64,000 nt of DNA from an uncultured Mollicutes bacterium (GCA_900539865.1 UQDS01000001.1:202995-266994); one strand, 5' to 3'; shown: positions 19,262 through 29,220, numbered from the stretch's first letter. Notes: generated from the letters alone by a model not told the origin. Program-made: numbers and translations.

Positions 19262-20437
19262 ATGAAAATCAAAAAATCATTACTTGGCTTATTTGCAGCC
19301 CCCTTATTATTAGTCTCTTGTGGAGAAACCGGACCGATCGCCGGACTTCCTAATGGCGGTACAACTATCGCTCACGCCCAAGGAAAAGAACAGATCAACA
19401 ACGCCATTCAAGAAACCATCAATGCAACCAGCAACGATGCTATCGGCCTTAAGATTGCGGATGCAAACATCGATTTCGATTATGGAAGCACCTTTACAAC
19501 TGCTGATTCTAAAGTTTTAGCTGAAACTGGTGTCAACTTAGGAATCAATGACTTCAACTTCTTAGGCGGTGCCCAAGGTCTCTTCTCTCGCAATCCTGAC
19601 GATGTTGCCCTCTATACCAAGACTTCTGCCAAGACGAGAGCTGGCTTAGTGAGCAAACTTACGGATTATGGTAAAGAGCTTAAATTCCGTATGCCTGAGT
19701 TTGAAAAGAGCTACAAAGGTGACTATGCCTTTGGCGCTAGCATTCAGGAAAGAATGATGTACATCGATGTCTCTAACGATGATCTTTACAACACCATCGC
19801 GGATGTTGCTAACACAATTGCAAAGATTCTTAACCCTACCACTTCTTTCGACTTTGCCACTGCTTATCCTGACAGAAAAGTTTATATTCCGACTCATTGG
19901 GACAACGATGACTTCCCGCTCATTGAAGAAAAGACTTTCTTAGATGCTTTACTTAAAGAATTTGATGATTTACCGGAAAATGGCACCTATTTGGATCACG
20001 GTGATAACATCTATTCCTACAGTGGAAGAGTTAAAAATTCTGATTTAGAAGATGTATTCGAAGAACTCTTTGACAACGACCTTATTCCTACAGATCTCTT
20101 TGAAAATGATAAGATTTTCGACGATGATATGTTCGATGATAACCTTTTCGAGGATGATGTCTTTGAAGATGCTTTCGATGATATTGTCTTCAGCAGAGAT
20201 TCTTCTATGGAATTTGCAGCTGTCTTTGGTCCTCAGGGTCTCCAATCTGTTTCCTTCTCTTCTTCGCTCCAAGGAAAATCTAAGCATGCTCTCGACTTCT
20301 TCCGTCTTCCTATCTTCCGCACTGCTACCACCAAAGCAAGTTTCAACCTCAAAATTGAATTCTCCTATGGTACCGATGTTCAGTTCCCCGCTTTAGATAC
20401 AACTGAATACGTTCCTTTAAGAACAATTGTCAAATAA
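19262..20437 (+). CDS. Lipoprotein with acidic Phe-Asp/Glu repeat segment
   Basis: A 391-residue lipoprotein with a basic N terminus, hydrophobic core and lipobox LLVSC (Cys about residue 20). The body is a mixed alpha/beta domain I cannot assign. At about residues 262-310 there is a striking acidic run of five- or six-residue units of the type [L/M/V/I]-F-[D/E]-D-[D/N] (LFEND, KIFDDD, MFDDN, LFEDD, VFEDA). After it the protein returns to ordinary beta-strand sequence. The segment could bind cations or face a basic partner. A strong promoter and terminator make it monocistronic and probably well expressed. Confidence 0.8.
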   Translation: MKIKKSLLGLFAAPLLLVSCGETGPIAGLPNGGTTIAHAQGKEQINNAIQETINATSNDAIGLKIADANIDFDYGSTFTTADSKVLAETGVNLGINDFNFLGGAQGLFSRNPDDVALYTKTSAKTRAGLVSKLTDYGKELKFRMPEFEKSYKGDYAFGASIQERMMYIDVSNDDLYNTIADVANTIAKILNPTTSFDFATAYPDRKVYIPTHWDNDDFPLIEEKTFLDALLKEFDDLPENGTYLDHGDNIYSYSGRVKNSDLEDVFEELFDNDLIPTDLFENDKIFDDDMFDDNLFEDDVFEDAFDDIVFSRDSSMEFAAVFGPQGLQSVSFSSSLQGKSKHALDFFRLPIFRTATTKASFNLKIEFSYGTDVQFPALDTTEYVPLRTIVK

Positions 20438-20454
20438 TAATTCCTAACGCTCTT

Positions 20455-20488
20455 GCCTGTATCACACCTGTGATACAGGCCTTTTTAT
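20455..20488 (+). terminator. Strong terminator after the Asp-rich lipoprotein
   Basis: A perfect 11-bp stem (GCCTGTATCAC / GTGATACAGGC) with a 4-nt loop, followed by CTTTTTATTT. Confidence 0.93.
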
Positions 20489-20516
20489 TTCTATTTCTTT
20501 TCTATGGTAAAAGCAA

Positions 20517-20546
20517 TCAAAAAGGCGAAAAATAAATTTTCGCCTT
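20517..20546 (-). terminator. Terminator of the minus-strand lipoprotein pair
   Basis: Minus strand: AAGGCGAAAA pairs with TTTTCGCCTT and is followed by TTTTTGATT. It is also a plausible plus-strand terminator (CTTCTTTTC follows). Confidence 0.8.
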
Positions 20547-20589
20547 CTTTTCTAATTTATGTGTGAATTTTTTTAATCTCGTTATAACT

Positions 20590-21387
20590 CTAAAAAACAA
20601 CTTTAAATTCTTTTACAAAAACATCTTGAGATGGCTTCGCATAATAAATGGTTTCAGCGCCTTCCGTTTTTCCGTAAAGGGAAAAGAAATCATTAAAAAA
20701 ATGCGCATGGAATATCTCTTGAAAAGATACGGTGATAGTATAATCAATTCCAGGCTTAAAATCGTAAAATCCATCCTTAGGTTCTGCACTTTCTGTAACG
20801 CTTGAACCTGGAGAAGTAAGGTGTGAAACCATCACTTTACTGCAATGAAGCAAAGGACTGTAACTTAAAGCAGGACTGCGGCGAAAATCAACTATTGTTT
20901 CTTTAGTAATTTTAAAATCATAACTTACTTCAAAATTGTAACCGAGTGTTTCCTTCTCTTTAATTTCTATCCCTTTTGATTGGAATGTATAATCCGAGCT
21001 AACATGATCCAATTCAATGCAAACAGGTACAGAATATTTTGTCTTATCAGACATGGTGAGTTCGACTGTGTCAAGCTGTAATTGTTTATCCGTTGCTTTA
21101 AGAGAAAGCAAATAATCATAATTTTGAATCTTTTCTAAGGAATCTACCACCAACTTTACAGGTTCCTTTTCAAAATAACCTGTGGCAGTTTTGATATCAT
21201 CTAACACCAATTCACTCTCTGATCGAAATGGTATTTCAAAACTTCCGTCGCTCTGATAATTGCGCAGAACTACATACTTTTGTCCCTCATAAACATTTGG
21301 AAATATCAACTTAGATACTGGTTTAAAACCCTCACCACAGGAAGTAAAAAGCAAAGGAAACAATAGCATTAGAACTTGTTTTTTCAT
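20590..21387 (-). CDS. Putative lipoprotein, 265 residues
   Basis: Signal peptide with lipobox LLFTSC (Cys about residue 17), then a beta-rich body of unknown family. AGAGGATTT lies about 6 nt before the ATG and overlaps the end of the intergenic gap. It is the second gene of a pair with the secreted protein upstream (12-nt gap). The composition and repeat-free beta pattern resemble the other lipoproteins in this island, but no homology is obvious by eye. Confidence 0.72.
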   Translation of the reverse strand: MKKQVLMLLFPLLFTSCGEGFKPVSKLIFPNVYEGQKYVVLRNYQSDGSFEIPFRSESELVLDDIKTATGYFEKEPVKLVVDSLEKIQNYDYLLSLKATDKQLQLDTVELTMSDKTKYSVPVCIELDHVSSDYTFQSKGIEIKEKETLGYNFEVSYDFKITKETIVDFRRSPALSYSPLLHCSKVMVSHLTSPGSSVTESAEPKDGFYDFKPGIDYTITVSFQEIFHAHFFNDFFSLYGKTEGAETIYYAKPSQDVFVKEFKVVF

Positions 21388-21399
21388 TGTGAAATCCTC

Positions 21400-22017
21400 T
21401 TAATTAAATGTGTTTTCCTCAAATGGAGTATATTCAACGGAATAATAGCTTCTACTTTCAATCAATATTGGAAGAGAAAATTGATAATCTTCTTTCAGGG
21501 TCTCCCCATCCTGTGAAATCTCACAGGTTAAGGAAAGGTCAATAAGATTTATATCCCCATATAAGACTAAAGAATAATAACCAAAAGGATTCTCCTTTCC
21601 GTCCACAATTACATGGGTATAACTCACTTCTGGGGTTTCAAAACCTCTAGGAGTAAAAAGTCCTAAAAAAGGTTCAACCCCATTTAAACTATCAAAAAGA
21701 GGCAACAAATTTTTGATATTAAAGGATAATATTTCTGTTTGTTTTTGCATTGCTTTTGCAGTTTCTTCTCGATAATTATAAAGATACTTTTCATTTTTAA
21801 AATTGATAGTGACGAGAGAATCTGCTTTGATTGTCGATGAACTTTGCACAAGAACATTCTCTTTTAATTCCCCTTTTGTCAATTTATAGGTATATTGAAT
21901 AGAACCTCCATGAAAATGTTCTTTTAGAGAAATTGTAGTTGTCTTTTCATCCAGTGCAATTCCGGAAATCAATACAGGAAAAGAAAGTAGCGCTAAAATA
22001 AAACGTTTCATACTCAT
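21400..22017 (-). CDS. Putative secreted protein, 205 residues
   Basis: The N terminus MSMKRFILALLSFPVLISGIA is a typical Sec signal peptide without a lipobox cysteine, so the product is either released or membrane-retained by an uncleaved helix. The mature part is beta-rich and unrecognised. CCCCAGGTG-like sequence upstream (read on plus) gives no clear Shine-Dalgarno, leaving the start open: ATG 22017 or the third codon. It is the first gene of the pair with the lipoprotein at 20590. Confidence 0.65.
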   Translation of the reverse strand: MSMKRFILALLSFPVLISGIALDEKTTTISLKEHFHGGSIQYTYKLTKGELKENVLVQSSSTIKADSLVTINFKNEKYLYNYREETAKAMQKQTEILSFNIKNLLPLFDSLNGVEPFLGLFTPRGFETPEVSYTHVIVDGKENPFGYYSLVLYGDINLIDLSLTCEISQDGETLKEDYQFSLPILIESRSYYSVEYTPFEENTFN

Positions 22018-22224
22018 AACCCCCAGGTGTTCAAAAAAGTCGAATGCAAAGTTGACTTCTCATTGATATCAATGCAAGTAAAATATTCTGAAAAGACATA
22101 ATCATTCCCCTTTCTTTCCATTAAAATACAACAAATCGGCATTTTCTAAAAGGCACACGCACACTTTTTTATACAAGCAAATAAAAATGTAAGTAGTTAT
22201 TACAGTAAAATCATTTAAAACGTT

Positions 22225-22247
22225 AAAAAGCCTATTTTCATAGGCCT
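22225..22247 (-). terminator. Minus-strand terminator below the recombinase remnant
   Basis: GCCTAT / ATAGGC stem (22230-22235 with 22240-22245) with a T5 run on the minus-strand 3' side. Confidence 0.5.
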
Positions 22248-22340
22248 TATTCAATGAAATATAAATCTATATTTTTATAAAAAGAAATACAGATACTATC
22301 GTACTCTAACACAATATAATCTTAAAAAATAACAAAAAAA

Positions 22341-22355
22341 TGGTGGCACAAAGCA
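22341..22355 (+). repeat. Degenerate copy of the tRNA-Phe 3' end (possible att remnant)
   Basis: TGGTGGCACAAAGCA here matches TGGTGGCCCAACGCA at 24712-24726, the 3' terminus of the minus-strand tRNA-Phe, at 13 of 15 positions and in the same orientation. The two copies bracket the GC-richer pseudogene block. The match is short, so it could be chance. Confidence 0.35.
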
Positions 22356-22485
22356 CACTATAATCAAACGGAAAATCACCTTGTTTTGGCTCTTAATCTA
22401 TATCTTTCATATTCACTTTTATCCATTTGGATAACGCTATGCATGAGGGAACCAGGCTTAACTGAATATCGGTCAGCAACTACCA

Positions 22486-23302
22486 CTACTTTTTCGGTCG
22501 CTTCGGGCCTCTGATGATTTCCTTCTTTTCGCACAGGGCATTGACTTCCTTGGAATACAGATCCAGGTTGATGCGGATATACATTCCATCGGCATAGCCC
22601 TTGGACATCGGAACCTGTCCTTGGTCCTGTGATTCGGGGATGCTGTTGGAATTATGGTGCCTCCTTTTTCCTTGGCGAAAGTTGAGGAAGATCTCCAAAT
22701 ACTGGTCGAAGAGAAGGACATGGTCCATGAAGGAGCGGATCAGGGCGCTCTTTCCTTCCTGAGTCATCAGGTCGATTTTCCGAAGGTTCAAAAGAAGCTG
22801 GTAGATATCCTCCTGGGAGATGACGGGGGTGTCGATCTGGGAGAGCACCTCCTTCCTCTCCATCTCCAGTTTCGCATATCTTTCGTTAAGAGAGTCAAAC
22901 TTCGCACCGCTCTCGATAGCGTTGAGGATGTTGCTGATCTTGGCGTCTATCTCATCCTTTTGTTTGATGAGTGCCCGACGGTAGGGGAGAGCTCCAGCTG
23001 GTTTTTCGCCAGCACCGCTGAGGCCTCCTTCAGAAAATCATCCTGCGATAGGACATTCTACACCGCGTCGACAACGATGGTCTCCAGAAGGTCTTTGTCG
23101 ATAGATTTGGCGTTGCAGCTTTTTTCTTTGATAGCTGCACGGCAACGGTAATAGTATCGATACTACCCGGGCCGTTGGTTCCTCCGTAACCCCTGACGAT
23201 CTCACCGCACTTTCCGCAATAGGCCCGACCAAAGAGGAGATAGGGAACGGAGGCTTTGTGGGTTTCGGCGATGTTTTCCAGGGTATTGCCCCGAAAGCTC
23301 AA
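22486..23302 (-). pseudogene. Large serine recombinase, 3' part, decayed
   Basis: Remnant of a large serine recombinase (resolvase/invertase, transposon or phage integrase type). It retains the zinc-ribbon start (YLLFGRAYCGKCGEIVRGYGG), then shifts frame near 23150, where another frame continues YYRCRAAIKEKSCNAKSIDK. It meets an in-frame TAG near 23055. It resumes with the coiled coil and C-terminal segment LRKIDLMTQEGKSALIRSFM and DQYLEIFLNFRQGK to a stop at 22486. The catalytic N-terminal domain is missing. GC content is higher than the neighbours. It can no longer act. Confidence 0.8.
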
Positions 23303-23520
23303 ATCGCTGTTATGAAGGTCTTCCCGTCATTGCCAGGTTCTCCTTGATCACCTTTATCTTCCCTATCGCCTTTAGGACAAGGAGCCGAGATATTAGTTTC
23401 TGTATTATTAATCCGCCAATTGCCGTTCTCGCCTGCAGGGCGTATTTTCATCGGCACCCTTGGTCTTGCAGCCGATATCCGCCCTGTCGACAAACCAGTT
23501 GCCGTTGCTACCCACATTGA
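23299..23520 (-). pseudogene. Fragment of a collagen-like repeat surface protein
   Basis: Gly-X-Y repeats (KGDREDKGDQGEPGNDGKT) preceded by two copies of an NGNW...D.G-type unit (SNGNWFVDRADIG and, one frame over, GENGNWRINNTETNI). This pattern is known from collagen-like surface and phage tail-fibre proteins of gut Firmicutes. A frameshift lies near 23440 and both ends are missing. It is fused directly to the recombinase remnant, so the junction is a rearrangement scar. Confidence 0.65.
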
Positions 23521-23751
23521 TAACTAGGGTATGCCAATCCTTTCACGGTTTGCTCTGCATGAACTCAATGTGATTCTGCCTCCAAATGGCATAGGAGGAT
23601 GTCCCTATGGCCCCGCAGAAAAAAACGCAATCGCCGACAAAGAAATAACAAGTCATTTATTTTAAGATTACCTTTTTATGAATGATTTATTAAAATATTT
23701 ACAAAATAAGTCGTTTTATCATATGTTTAGTTTTACAAGAGGCGGGTAATA

Positions 23752-24438
23752 ATGAAAATGGTAAATAGACTAAAGCTGATGGGCATCGCCAAACTTTTAT
23801 CTTTATTTATTCCTTTGATAATACTGATTTCAATTATTTTCCCAACTTATAGCATTTTTGACTATCAACATTCAGCTTTATCATCAACAGATCCAGAGTT
23901 ATATATATCCGTTACGGAAAAGCCCTTGTTCGTTGTTATATCTGATAATAATTATTCAGTTTTATTAAAGGCTGGTTATATAAGCTTGTTTGTTGTAGAA
24001 ATACTATCTGCAATCTGTTGCTTAGCTTGTCTATCAGTCTTTATTTTTGGAAAAAAGAGAGTTGGTGAATGGCTATTTAATATAAGCAATTCTTTTTTAA
24101 TCATCTTAAGTATATTTGTTATCTCCTTGTTTTATGCAAATCCTCTTATTTTAGGAATATCGTTAATCTGCTTGTTAATATCAATTGGGGGTGCTGTATT
24201 ACGTATTGTTATTAAGATAAAGAAAGGAGAGGAAATCGAATACCTGCCTTCTGAGGAAGCATACGAAACCTATCGGAACATTTTCGTCATCGACATGGAC
24301 CTGTTCATGAAGAGCGCCAAAGGCAAGAAGCTTCTGTCGATGATTCACGAGATGAGGCTCTACGGAAGTTCTTCTGAGGAAATCGATGTTGCCGTCAAGA
24401 GAAAAATCACCGGCAAGAAAGGACCGGCGTTGGAGTGA
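23752..24438 (+). CDS. Membrane protein, 228 residues, unknown function
   Basis: Four hydrophobic segments (about residues 14-34, 73-99, 110-128 and 131-152) with a large loop between the first two. A hydrophilic C-terminal tail follows (about 160-228). The membrane half is very AT-rich. From about 24240 the codons become clearly GC-richer, resembling the recombinase block, so the tail may have a separate origin. AGAGGCGGGTAATA precedes ATG 23752, a weak ribosome-binding site. It is unrecognised, probably part of the imported block. Confidence 0.6.
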   Translation: MKMVNRLKLMGIAKLLSLFIPLIILISIIFPTYSIFDYQHSALSSTDPELYISVTEKPLFVVISDNNYSVLLKAGYISLFVVEILSAICCLACLSVFIFGKKRVGEWLFNISNSFLIILSIFVISLFYANPLILGISLICLLISIGGAVLRIVIKIKKGEEIEYLPSEEAYETYRNIFVIDMDLFMKSAKGKKLLSMIHEMRLYGSSSEEIDVAVKRKITGKKGPALE

Positions 24439-24536
24439 ATGAGGTCACCCGAGAAAGGGTGCCTTTTCGTTATCGAGATATCGGACCGTAAACCCCGACA
24501 TTTTGAACTTCGAAACCTCAAGAGGAAACGAGGTAC

Positions 24537-24560
24537 AAAAAAAAGACCCCTTTCGGAGTC
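24537..24560 (-). terminator. Minus-strand terminator, probably for tRNA-Phe
   Basis: Minus strand: GGACTCC-GAAA-GGGGTC stem followed by eight T. It lies about 150 nt downstream of tRNA-Phe with no minus-strand gene between. Confidence 0.6.
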
Positions 24561-24711
24561 CTTTGAAGGCTATCGCCTTCTATCTGCTGAATCGAACCGA
24601 GATGCCTCAATGTTCGATTTTTTTCGAAGATATCGGGGATTTCTGCTATATTGGAGCTAGTTACCTAGCCGATAGAAAGAAATCCTAATCGCCGTTCGTT
24701 TATAGGCATAG

Positions 24712-24787
24712 TGGTGGCCCAACGCAGGGTCGAACTGCGGACACCAGCATTTTCAGTGCTGTGCTCTGCCAGCTGAGCTATCGGGCC
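24712..24787 (-). tRNA. tRNA-Phe (anticodon GAA)
   Basis: The cloverleaf closes fully: acceptor GGCCCGA / TTGGGCC, D-arm AGCTCAGCTGGCAGAGC, anticodon stem CAGCA/TGCTG with loop CTGAAAA (anticodon GAA), T-arm CGCAG-TTCGACC-CTGCG, discriminator A and an encoded CCA. It lies at the border of the decayed recombinase island, a typical integration position. Confidence 0.97.
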
Positions 24788-24815
24788 ATCACGTTTACGC
24801 TTAATGCGCTTAGTT

Positions 24816-24844
24816 ATTGTATCAAAGAAGAATTGATTATTCAA
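24816..24844 (-). promoter_or_regulatory. Promoter of tRNA-Phe
   Basis: Minus strand: TTGAAT (24839-24844), 17-nt spacer, TACAAT (24816-24821). Predicted start is near 24809, about 22 nt before the tRNA 5' end. Confidence 0.65.
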
Positions 24845-24912
24845 CAGCTTTTTCATTTTTTTTGCTTTCTGGATACTTTCTTATATATCGATATAGATAC
24901 TGATATGATAAA

Positions 24913-27333
24913 ATGTATTTCATGAGTTATATTTATCATCTCTCTGTTCATGACATCGTTGACGTGCTTCTTCGCCGAGGTCATTTAGACACTCGTGTTT
25001 TTAACCTTTCTTCTATGCAAGAAGGCACTAGACTACATTCTTTTTATCAAAAAGAACAGGGGAAAGATTATATCGCTGAATATCCTTTAAGCAAGAGATT
25101 TGAATGCGATGATTTCATCTACTTTATTTCTGGTAAAGCAGATGGCGTTATCATTGATGAAAAGAACAATTATACTGTGGAAGAGATCAAGACTACTGTC
25201 GATGATTTAGATAACTTTATTAAAGATCATGATCAATGGCACCTAGGTCAAGCAATGTTTTATGCTCACATCCTTGCGGAAGATAAAGATTTAGCTAACG
25301 TGGCCATCCAAATGACCTACATTAAGCAAAACAATTATCGAATTCAAAAGAAAATTAAACAAGTTTATACAAAAAAAGAATTGCAAGATTTCGTTGATGA
25401 CCTCATTTTCCGTTATACAAGATATCAGCAAAAACTTCAGCGTTTTAAACTTGTCCGCAACGAATCTGTCTCTCATCTTACCTTTCCTTTTAAAGAATTA
25501 AGATCCGGTCAAGAAGAGATGATCCAATTCATTCAAAAAAACGCCGATGAAAAACAAGATGCCTTTATTGAAGCTCCCACTGGTATTGGAAAGACAATCT
25601 CCGTCCTTTACCCTCTTGTCTCTCTTTTTGGAAAAGATAAAGCAGATCGTGTCCTGTATTTAACCTCAAAGAACTCCATCAAAAAAATTGCAATGGATAC
25701 ACTCTCACTCTTTTTACAACAAGGTTGCAAATGTAAATGTATTGAATTTACTGCAAAAGACAATATATGTTTTAATGATAAGGTGGGTCACTGCAATCCA
25801 GATGAATGCCCCTATGCACAACATTACTATGATAAATTGTTCGATGCAATCTTTGATTCATTAGAACAACAAGATAACTTTACAAGGGCCACTATCGAAG
25901 AGATTTGTTACAACAAGGTCATGTGTCCGTATCAATTTCAACTTGATTTAGGCAATTTCTGTGATGTTTTAGTTTGCGATTATTCCTATGTCTACGACTT
26001 TAGAGACCGCTTAGCTTTGCAAGATAGCATCAACGCCCACCCGAAACAATTTCTTTGCGTAGACGAATGTCATAACTTGCCCGAGCGTGTCCGCGACATG
26101 TATTCGACTGAACTCTTTGTCTCTACCTTGAACGAAGCGTTAACCCTTTGTCTTACAGAAGAGTTTAAAATCTTGAAAAAGGACTTAAAAAAACTTATCA
26201 AGACATTTTCTGACTTGTCCTACGATCCTGAAGATGAACTTTATCAAAGAAAAGGTCTTTATATCATCGAAGGTGAAATTTCAATCCCGCTGCTAAATTT
26301 AATGGATTGTGTGCTTGCAGATATAAAAGAAATCTTAAAAAAATACACTTCACTAGTCACTGATTCCCTATTGGATTTTTTCTATACTTTAAACACATTT
26401 TATGCATTAGCAGAAATGGCAAATGAAGAAGGAGAAAAAAAGTCCTTTTTAACCTATCTGCGAATACACGATGAAAAAGTAGTCTCTTTCCGCATCACTC
26501 TATTAGATGCAAGAGCTGTGATTTCACAGTGTTCACCTTTTTTTCAAAGCGTAATCTATTTTTCGGCGACATTATCCCCTAAAAATTATTATATCGATTT
26601 GTTAGGAGGAGATGTTGAAAGGTCAAATCAATTGATTTTACCTTCCCCATTTTCTAAAAATAATAGAAAGGTTTTCTTTAATACCCAACTTTCTTTACGC
26701 TACCATGACCGAGATGAAACTCTCTACTCGGTCTACTCTTTAATCCGTACAGCAATATCTCAAAAGAAAGGAAACTACTTTGTCTTTTGTCCTTCCTTTG
26801 ATTACTTAGATCGCGTGTTTTCTTTCTTCGAACAAGAGCCTATTGAAGACTGTGATCTTGTCGTTCAAACTCGAAACATGAAAGAAATCGAACGAGAGGC
26901 GTTCCTACAACGCTTTTCTGTAGATAATGAAAAAACGACCATCGGTCTATTAGTTTTAGGTGGGATTTTCTCCGAGGGCATTGATTTAGTAGGTGATCGG
27001 TTGATCGGTGCCATCATCATCTCAGTTGGTCTTCCGCAAATCGGATTTGAAAGAGACCATATGAAGGAATATTATGATAAACTGAATGACGGAGAAAAAC
27101 GCGGTTTTCAATACGCTTATAGCTATCCTGGTCTCAACAAAGTTTTACAAGCGGCAGGACGCGTCATTCGAACGGAAAACGACAAAGGCTTTATCTTATT
27201 TATCGATTCCCGTTTCCGCCAAAGCTTATATCAAAACGTCATGAAGGAAATCTATCCTGATGCCGTCAATATTATTTCAGCAAGTCAATTGAGAATGCAG
27301 CTGAAAAATTTCTGGAAGGAGCAAGAAAAGTGA
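24913..27333 (+). CDS. XPD/DinG-type DNA helicase with N-terminal PD-(D/E)XK nuclease domain
   Basis: An 806-residue superfamily 2 helicase. The N-terminal domain (about residues 1-190) has nuclease-like motifs GKADGVI...YTVEEIKTT (Asp, then Glu-x-Lys) and [13 protein letters not shown]. The helicase has Walker A APTGIGKT (about 220), a cysteine-rich insert ([19 protein letters not shown]) fitting the XPD iron-sulfur cluster, motif II VDECHN, and motif [16 protein letters not shown]. It probably repairs or processes branched DNA. Start could be ATG 24913 or 24922; neither has a clear Shine-Dalgarno. It overlaps lepA by 4 nt (GTGA). Confidence 0.88.
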   Translation: MYFMSYIYHLSVHDIVDVLLRRGHLDTRVFNLSSMQEGTRLHSFYQKEQGKDYIAEYPLSKRFECDDFIYFISGKADGVIIDEKNNYTVEEIKTTVDDLDNFIKDHDQWHLGQAMFYAHILAEDKDLANVAIQMTYIKQNNYRIQKKIKQVYTKKELQDFVDDLIFRYTRYQQKLQRFKLVRNESVSHLTFPFKELRSGQEEMIQFIQKNADEKQDAFIEAPTGIGKTISVLYPLVSLFGKDKADRVLYLTSKNSIKKIAMDTLSLFLQQGCKCKCIEFTAKDNICFNDKVGHCNPDECPYAQHYYDKLFDAIFDSLEQQDNFTRATIEEICYNKVMCPYQFQLDLGNFCDVLVCDYSYVYDFRDRLALQDSINAHPKQFLCVDECHNLPERVRDMYSTELFVSTLNEALTLCLTEEFKILKKDLKKLIKTFSDLSYDPEDELYQRKGLYIIEGEISIPLLNLMDCVLADIKEILKKYTSLVTDSLLDFFYTLNTFYALAEMANEEGEKKSFLTYLRIHDEKVVSFRITLLDARAVISQCSPFFQSVIYFSATLSPKNYYIDLLGGDVERSNQLILPSPFSKNNRKVFFNTQLSLRYHDRDETLYSVYSLIRTAISQKKGNYFVFCPSFDYLDRVFSFFEQEPIEDCDLVVQTRNMKEIEREAFLQRFSVDNEKTTIGLLVLGGIFSEGIDLVGDRLIGAIIISVGLPQIGFERDHMKEYYDKLNDGEKRGFQYAYSYPGLNKVLQAAGRVIRTENDKGFILFIDSRFRQSLYQNVMKEIYPDAVNIISASQLRMQLKNFWKEQEK

Positions 27334-29147
27334 AATTCGATCAAAAACACATTCGCAACTTCTGTGTAGTTGCTCATATCGATCACGGCAAATCGACGCT
27401 TTGTGACCGTATTTTAGAAAAAACAGGAGCCGTTGAATTCCGTGAATTGCAGCCCCAACTTTTAGATGAAATGTCCATTGAAAGAGAACGCGGCATCACA
27501 ATTAAACTAAACGCAGTCAGCGTACCATACAAAGCTAAAAATGGTGAAACATATCGTTTAAATCTGATTGACACTCCTGGTCACGTCGACTTCACTTATG
27601 AAGTCAGCCGTTCTTTAAGCGCATGCGAAGGAGCGCTTTTGGTTGTGGATGCCACCCAAGGAGTTCAGGCTCAAACACTTGCCAATGGTTATCTGGCAAT
27701 TGATAACCACCTTGAAATCCTTCCTGTGGTGAATAAAGTCGATTTACCAAGTGCAGATTTAGAACGCTGTCAGTTGGAGTTAATTGATACTTTAGGTATG
27801 GATCCTGAAAAAGTAATCCCCGTTTCTGCAAAGACGGGGGTTGGTATTGAAGACTTGCTTGAACATATCGTCACCGACCTTCCATCGCCAAAAGGCGATT
27901 CAAACGCTCCGTTAAAAGCGTTGATTTTCGACTCTAAATTTGACTCTTATCGCGGTGTCATCATCCTGATTCGTATCTTCGACGGTCAGGTTCGTGTCGG
28001 CGATAAAATCAAATTGATGTCAAATGGAAATACTTACCAAGTCACTGAATTAGGTATCCGCACTCCCAAAGAACAAAAGCTCGATTCCTTAGAGGCCGGT
28101 GAAGTCGGTTATCTTGCAGCTAGCATTAAAAACATCAAGGACATCAATGTCGGCGATACGATAACGAGCGTTGAACATCCAGTCAGTGAACCGCTGAAAG
28201 GTTTTCGTAAGACACAGCCGATGGTCTTTGCCGGTCTTTATCCTTCTGACAACAAAGACTTTGAAAATTTAAAAGCTGCCTTAGATAAGCTCTCCTTAAA
28301 TGACTCCGCTTTGGTATACGAGCCTGAAACCAGTGTCGCTTTGGGTTCTGGATTCCGTTGCGGCTTCTTAGGTCTTTTGCATATGGAAGTGGTACAAGAA
28401 CGTTTAGAAGACGAGTTTGACTTAGATATCATGTGTACCGCTCCCTCTGTTGTTTACGAAATTGTTTTTACAGATGGCACTCGTCAATTCATTCAAAACC
28501 CTGCAGATTTTCCGCGTGATAGAACCAAGATTAAAGAAACCTATGAGCCATTTGCTAAAGTGAATATCATGGCTCCGAAAGATTTTGTCGGGAACATCAT
28601 GACTCTTTGTCAAAACCGTCGTGCAGAATACGATACCATGACTTACATTGATGAGACTCGCGTTGAACTTAAATATAAAATGCCCTTAAGCGAAATTGTA
28701 TTTGACTTCTTTGATCGTTTAAAATCTGTCTCCCAAGGCTATGCATCTTTAGACTATATGCCGATTGGATATGAGAAAAGCGATGTACAACGCATGGATA
28801 TCCTTCTCAACGGTGAAGTTGTCGATGCGTTAACGACGATTGTCTTTACTGGCACCGCCTATCCTAGAGCTCGTGCTGTTGTTGACAAATTGAAAGAGGT
28901 CATCCCTAAACAGCAGTTTGAAATTCCAGTTCAGGCCGCTTTTGAAAGTAAAATCATCGCTCGAGCAGATATCAAATCGGTTCGCAAAGATGTTTTAGCA
29001 AAATGTTATGGTGGCGATATCAGCAGAAAGAAAAAATTGTTAGAAAAGCAAAAGAAAGGTAAGAAGAGAATGAAGGAGTTCGGTAAGGTTCAAGTACCGC
29101 AAGAAGCCTTTATTGCCATGCTTACCGTCGATGATAGTTCAAAATAA
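27330..29147 (+). CDS. lepA: Elongation factor 4 (LepA)
   Basis: Ribosomal back-translocase-type GTPase, 605 residues (full length). G1 is [10 protein letters not shown]2/G3 are ERERGITIK and DTPGHVDF, G4 is NKVDLP, and the LepA-specific C-terminal domain ends in [17 protein letters not shown]. The GTG start overlaps the helicase stop (GTGA), with AAGGAGC upstream. In Bacillus lepA precedes hemN/hemW; here hemW follows one gene later. Confidence 0.98.
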   Translation: MKFDQKHIRNFCVVAHIDHGKSTLCDRILEKTGAVEFRELQPQLLDEMSIERERGITIKLNAVSVPYKAKNGETYRLNLIDTPGHVDFTYEVSRSLSACEGALLVVDATQGVQAQTLANGYLAIDNHLEILPVVNKVDLPSADLERCQLELIDTLGMDPEKVIPVSAKTGVGIEDLLEHIVTDLPSPKGDSNAPLKALIFDSKFDSYRGVIILIRIFDGQVRVGDKIKLMSNGNTYQVTELGIRTPKEQKLDSLEAGEVGYLAASIKNIKDINVGDTITSVEHPVSEPLKGFRKTQPMVFAGLYPSDNKDFENLKAALDKLSLNDSALVYEPETSVALGSGFRCGFLGLLHMEVVQERLEDEFDLDIMCTAPSVVYEIVFTDGTRQFIQNPADFPRDRTKIKETYEPFAKVNIMAPKDFVGNIMTLCQNRRAEYDTMTYIDETRVELKYKMPLSEIVFDFFDRLKSVSQGYASLDYMPIGYEKSDVQRMDILLNGEVVDALTTIVFTGTAYPRARAVVDKLKEVIPKQQFEIPVQAAFESKIIARADIKSVRKDVLAKCYGGDISRKKKLLEKQKKGKKRMKEFGKVQVPQEAFIAMLTVDDSSK

Positions 29148-29220
29148 TAGTTGTTAAATAGTATTTAAGTCTTCAATTGTGATAAACTAAAGCTGTATTT
29201 GAATAAAGGTAAGGAAGCGT

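Larger units (their letters stand above)
22018..22472. other. Intergenic edge of the decayed island
   Basis: No gene seen. It must hold the minus-strand promoter of the secreted-protein pair. It contains a minus-strand terminator-like hairpin at 22225-22245 and, at 22341-22355, a 13/15 match to the tRNA-Phe 3' end. Base composition changes to visibly more GC-rich to the right of about 22430. Confidence 0.55.

Noticed and set aside
22486..23302. Active integrase or invertase
   Set aside because: The catalytic N-terminal domain is missing and the remainder has a frameshift and a TAG.
24439..24688. Short plus-strand frames after the membrane gene
   Set aside because: Low-complexity, no ribosome-binding site, overlapping a minus-strand terminator.
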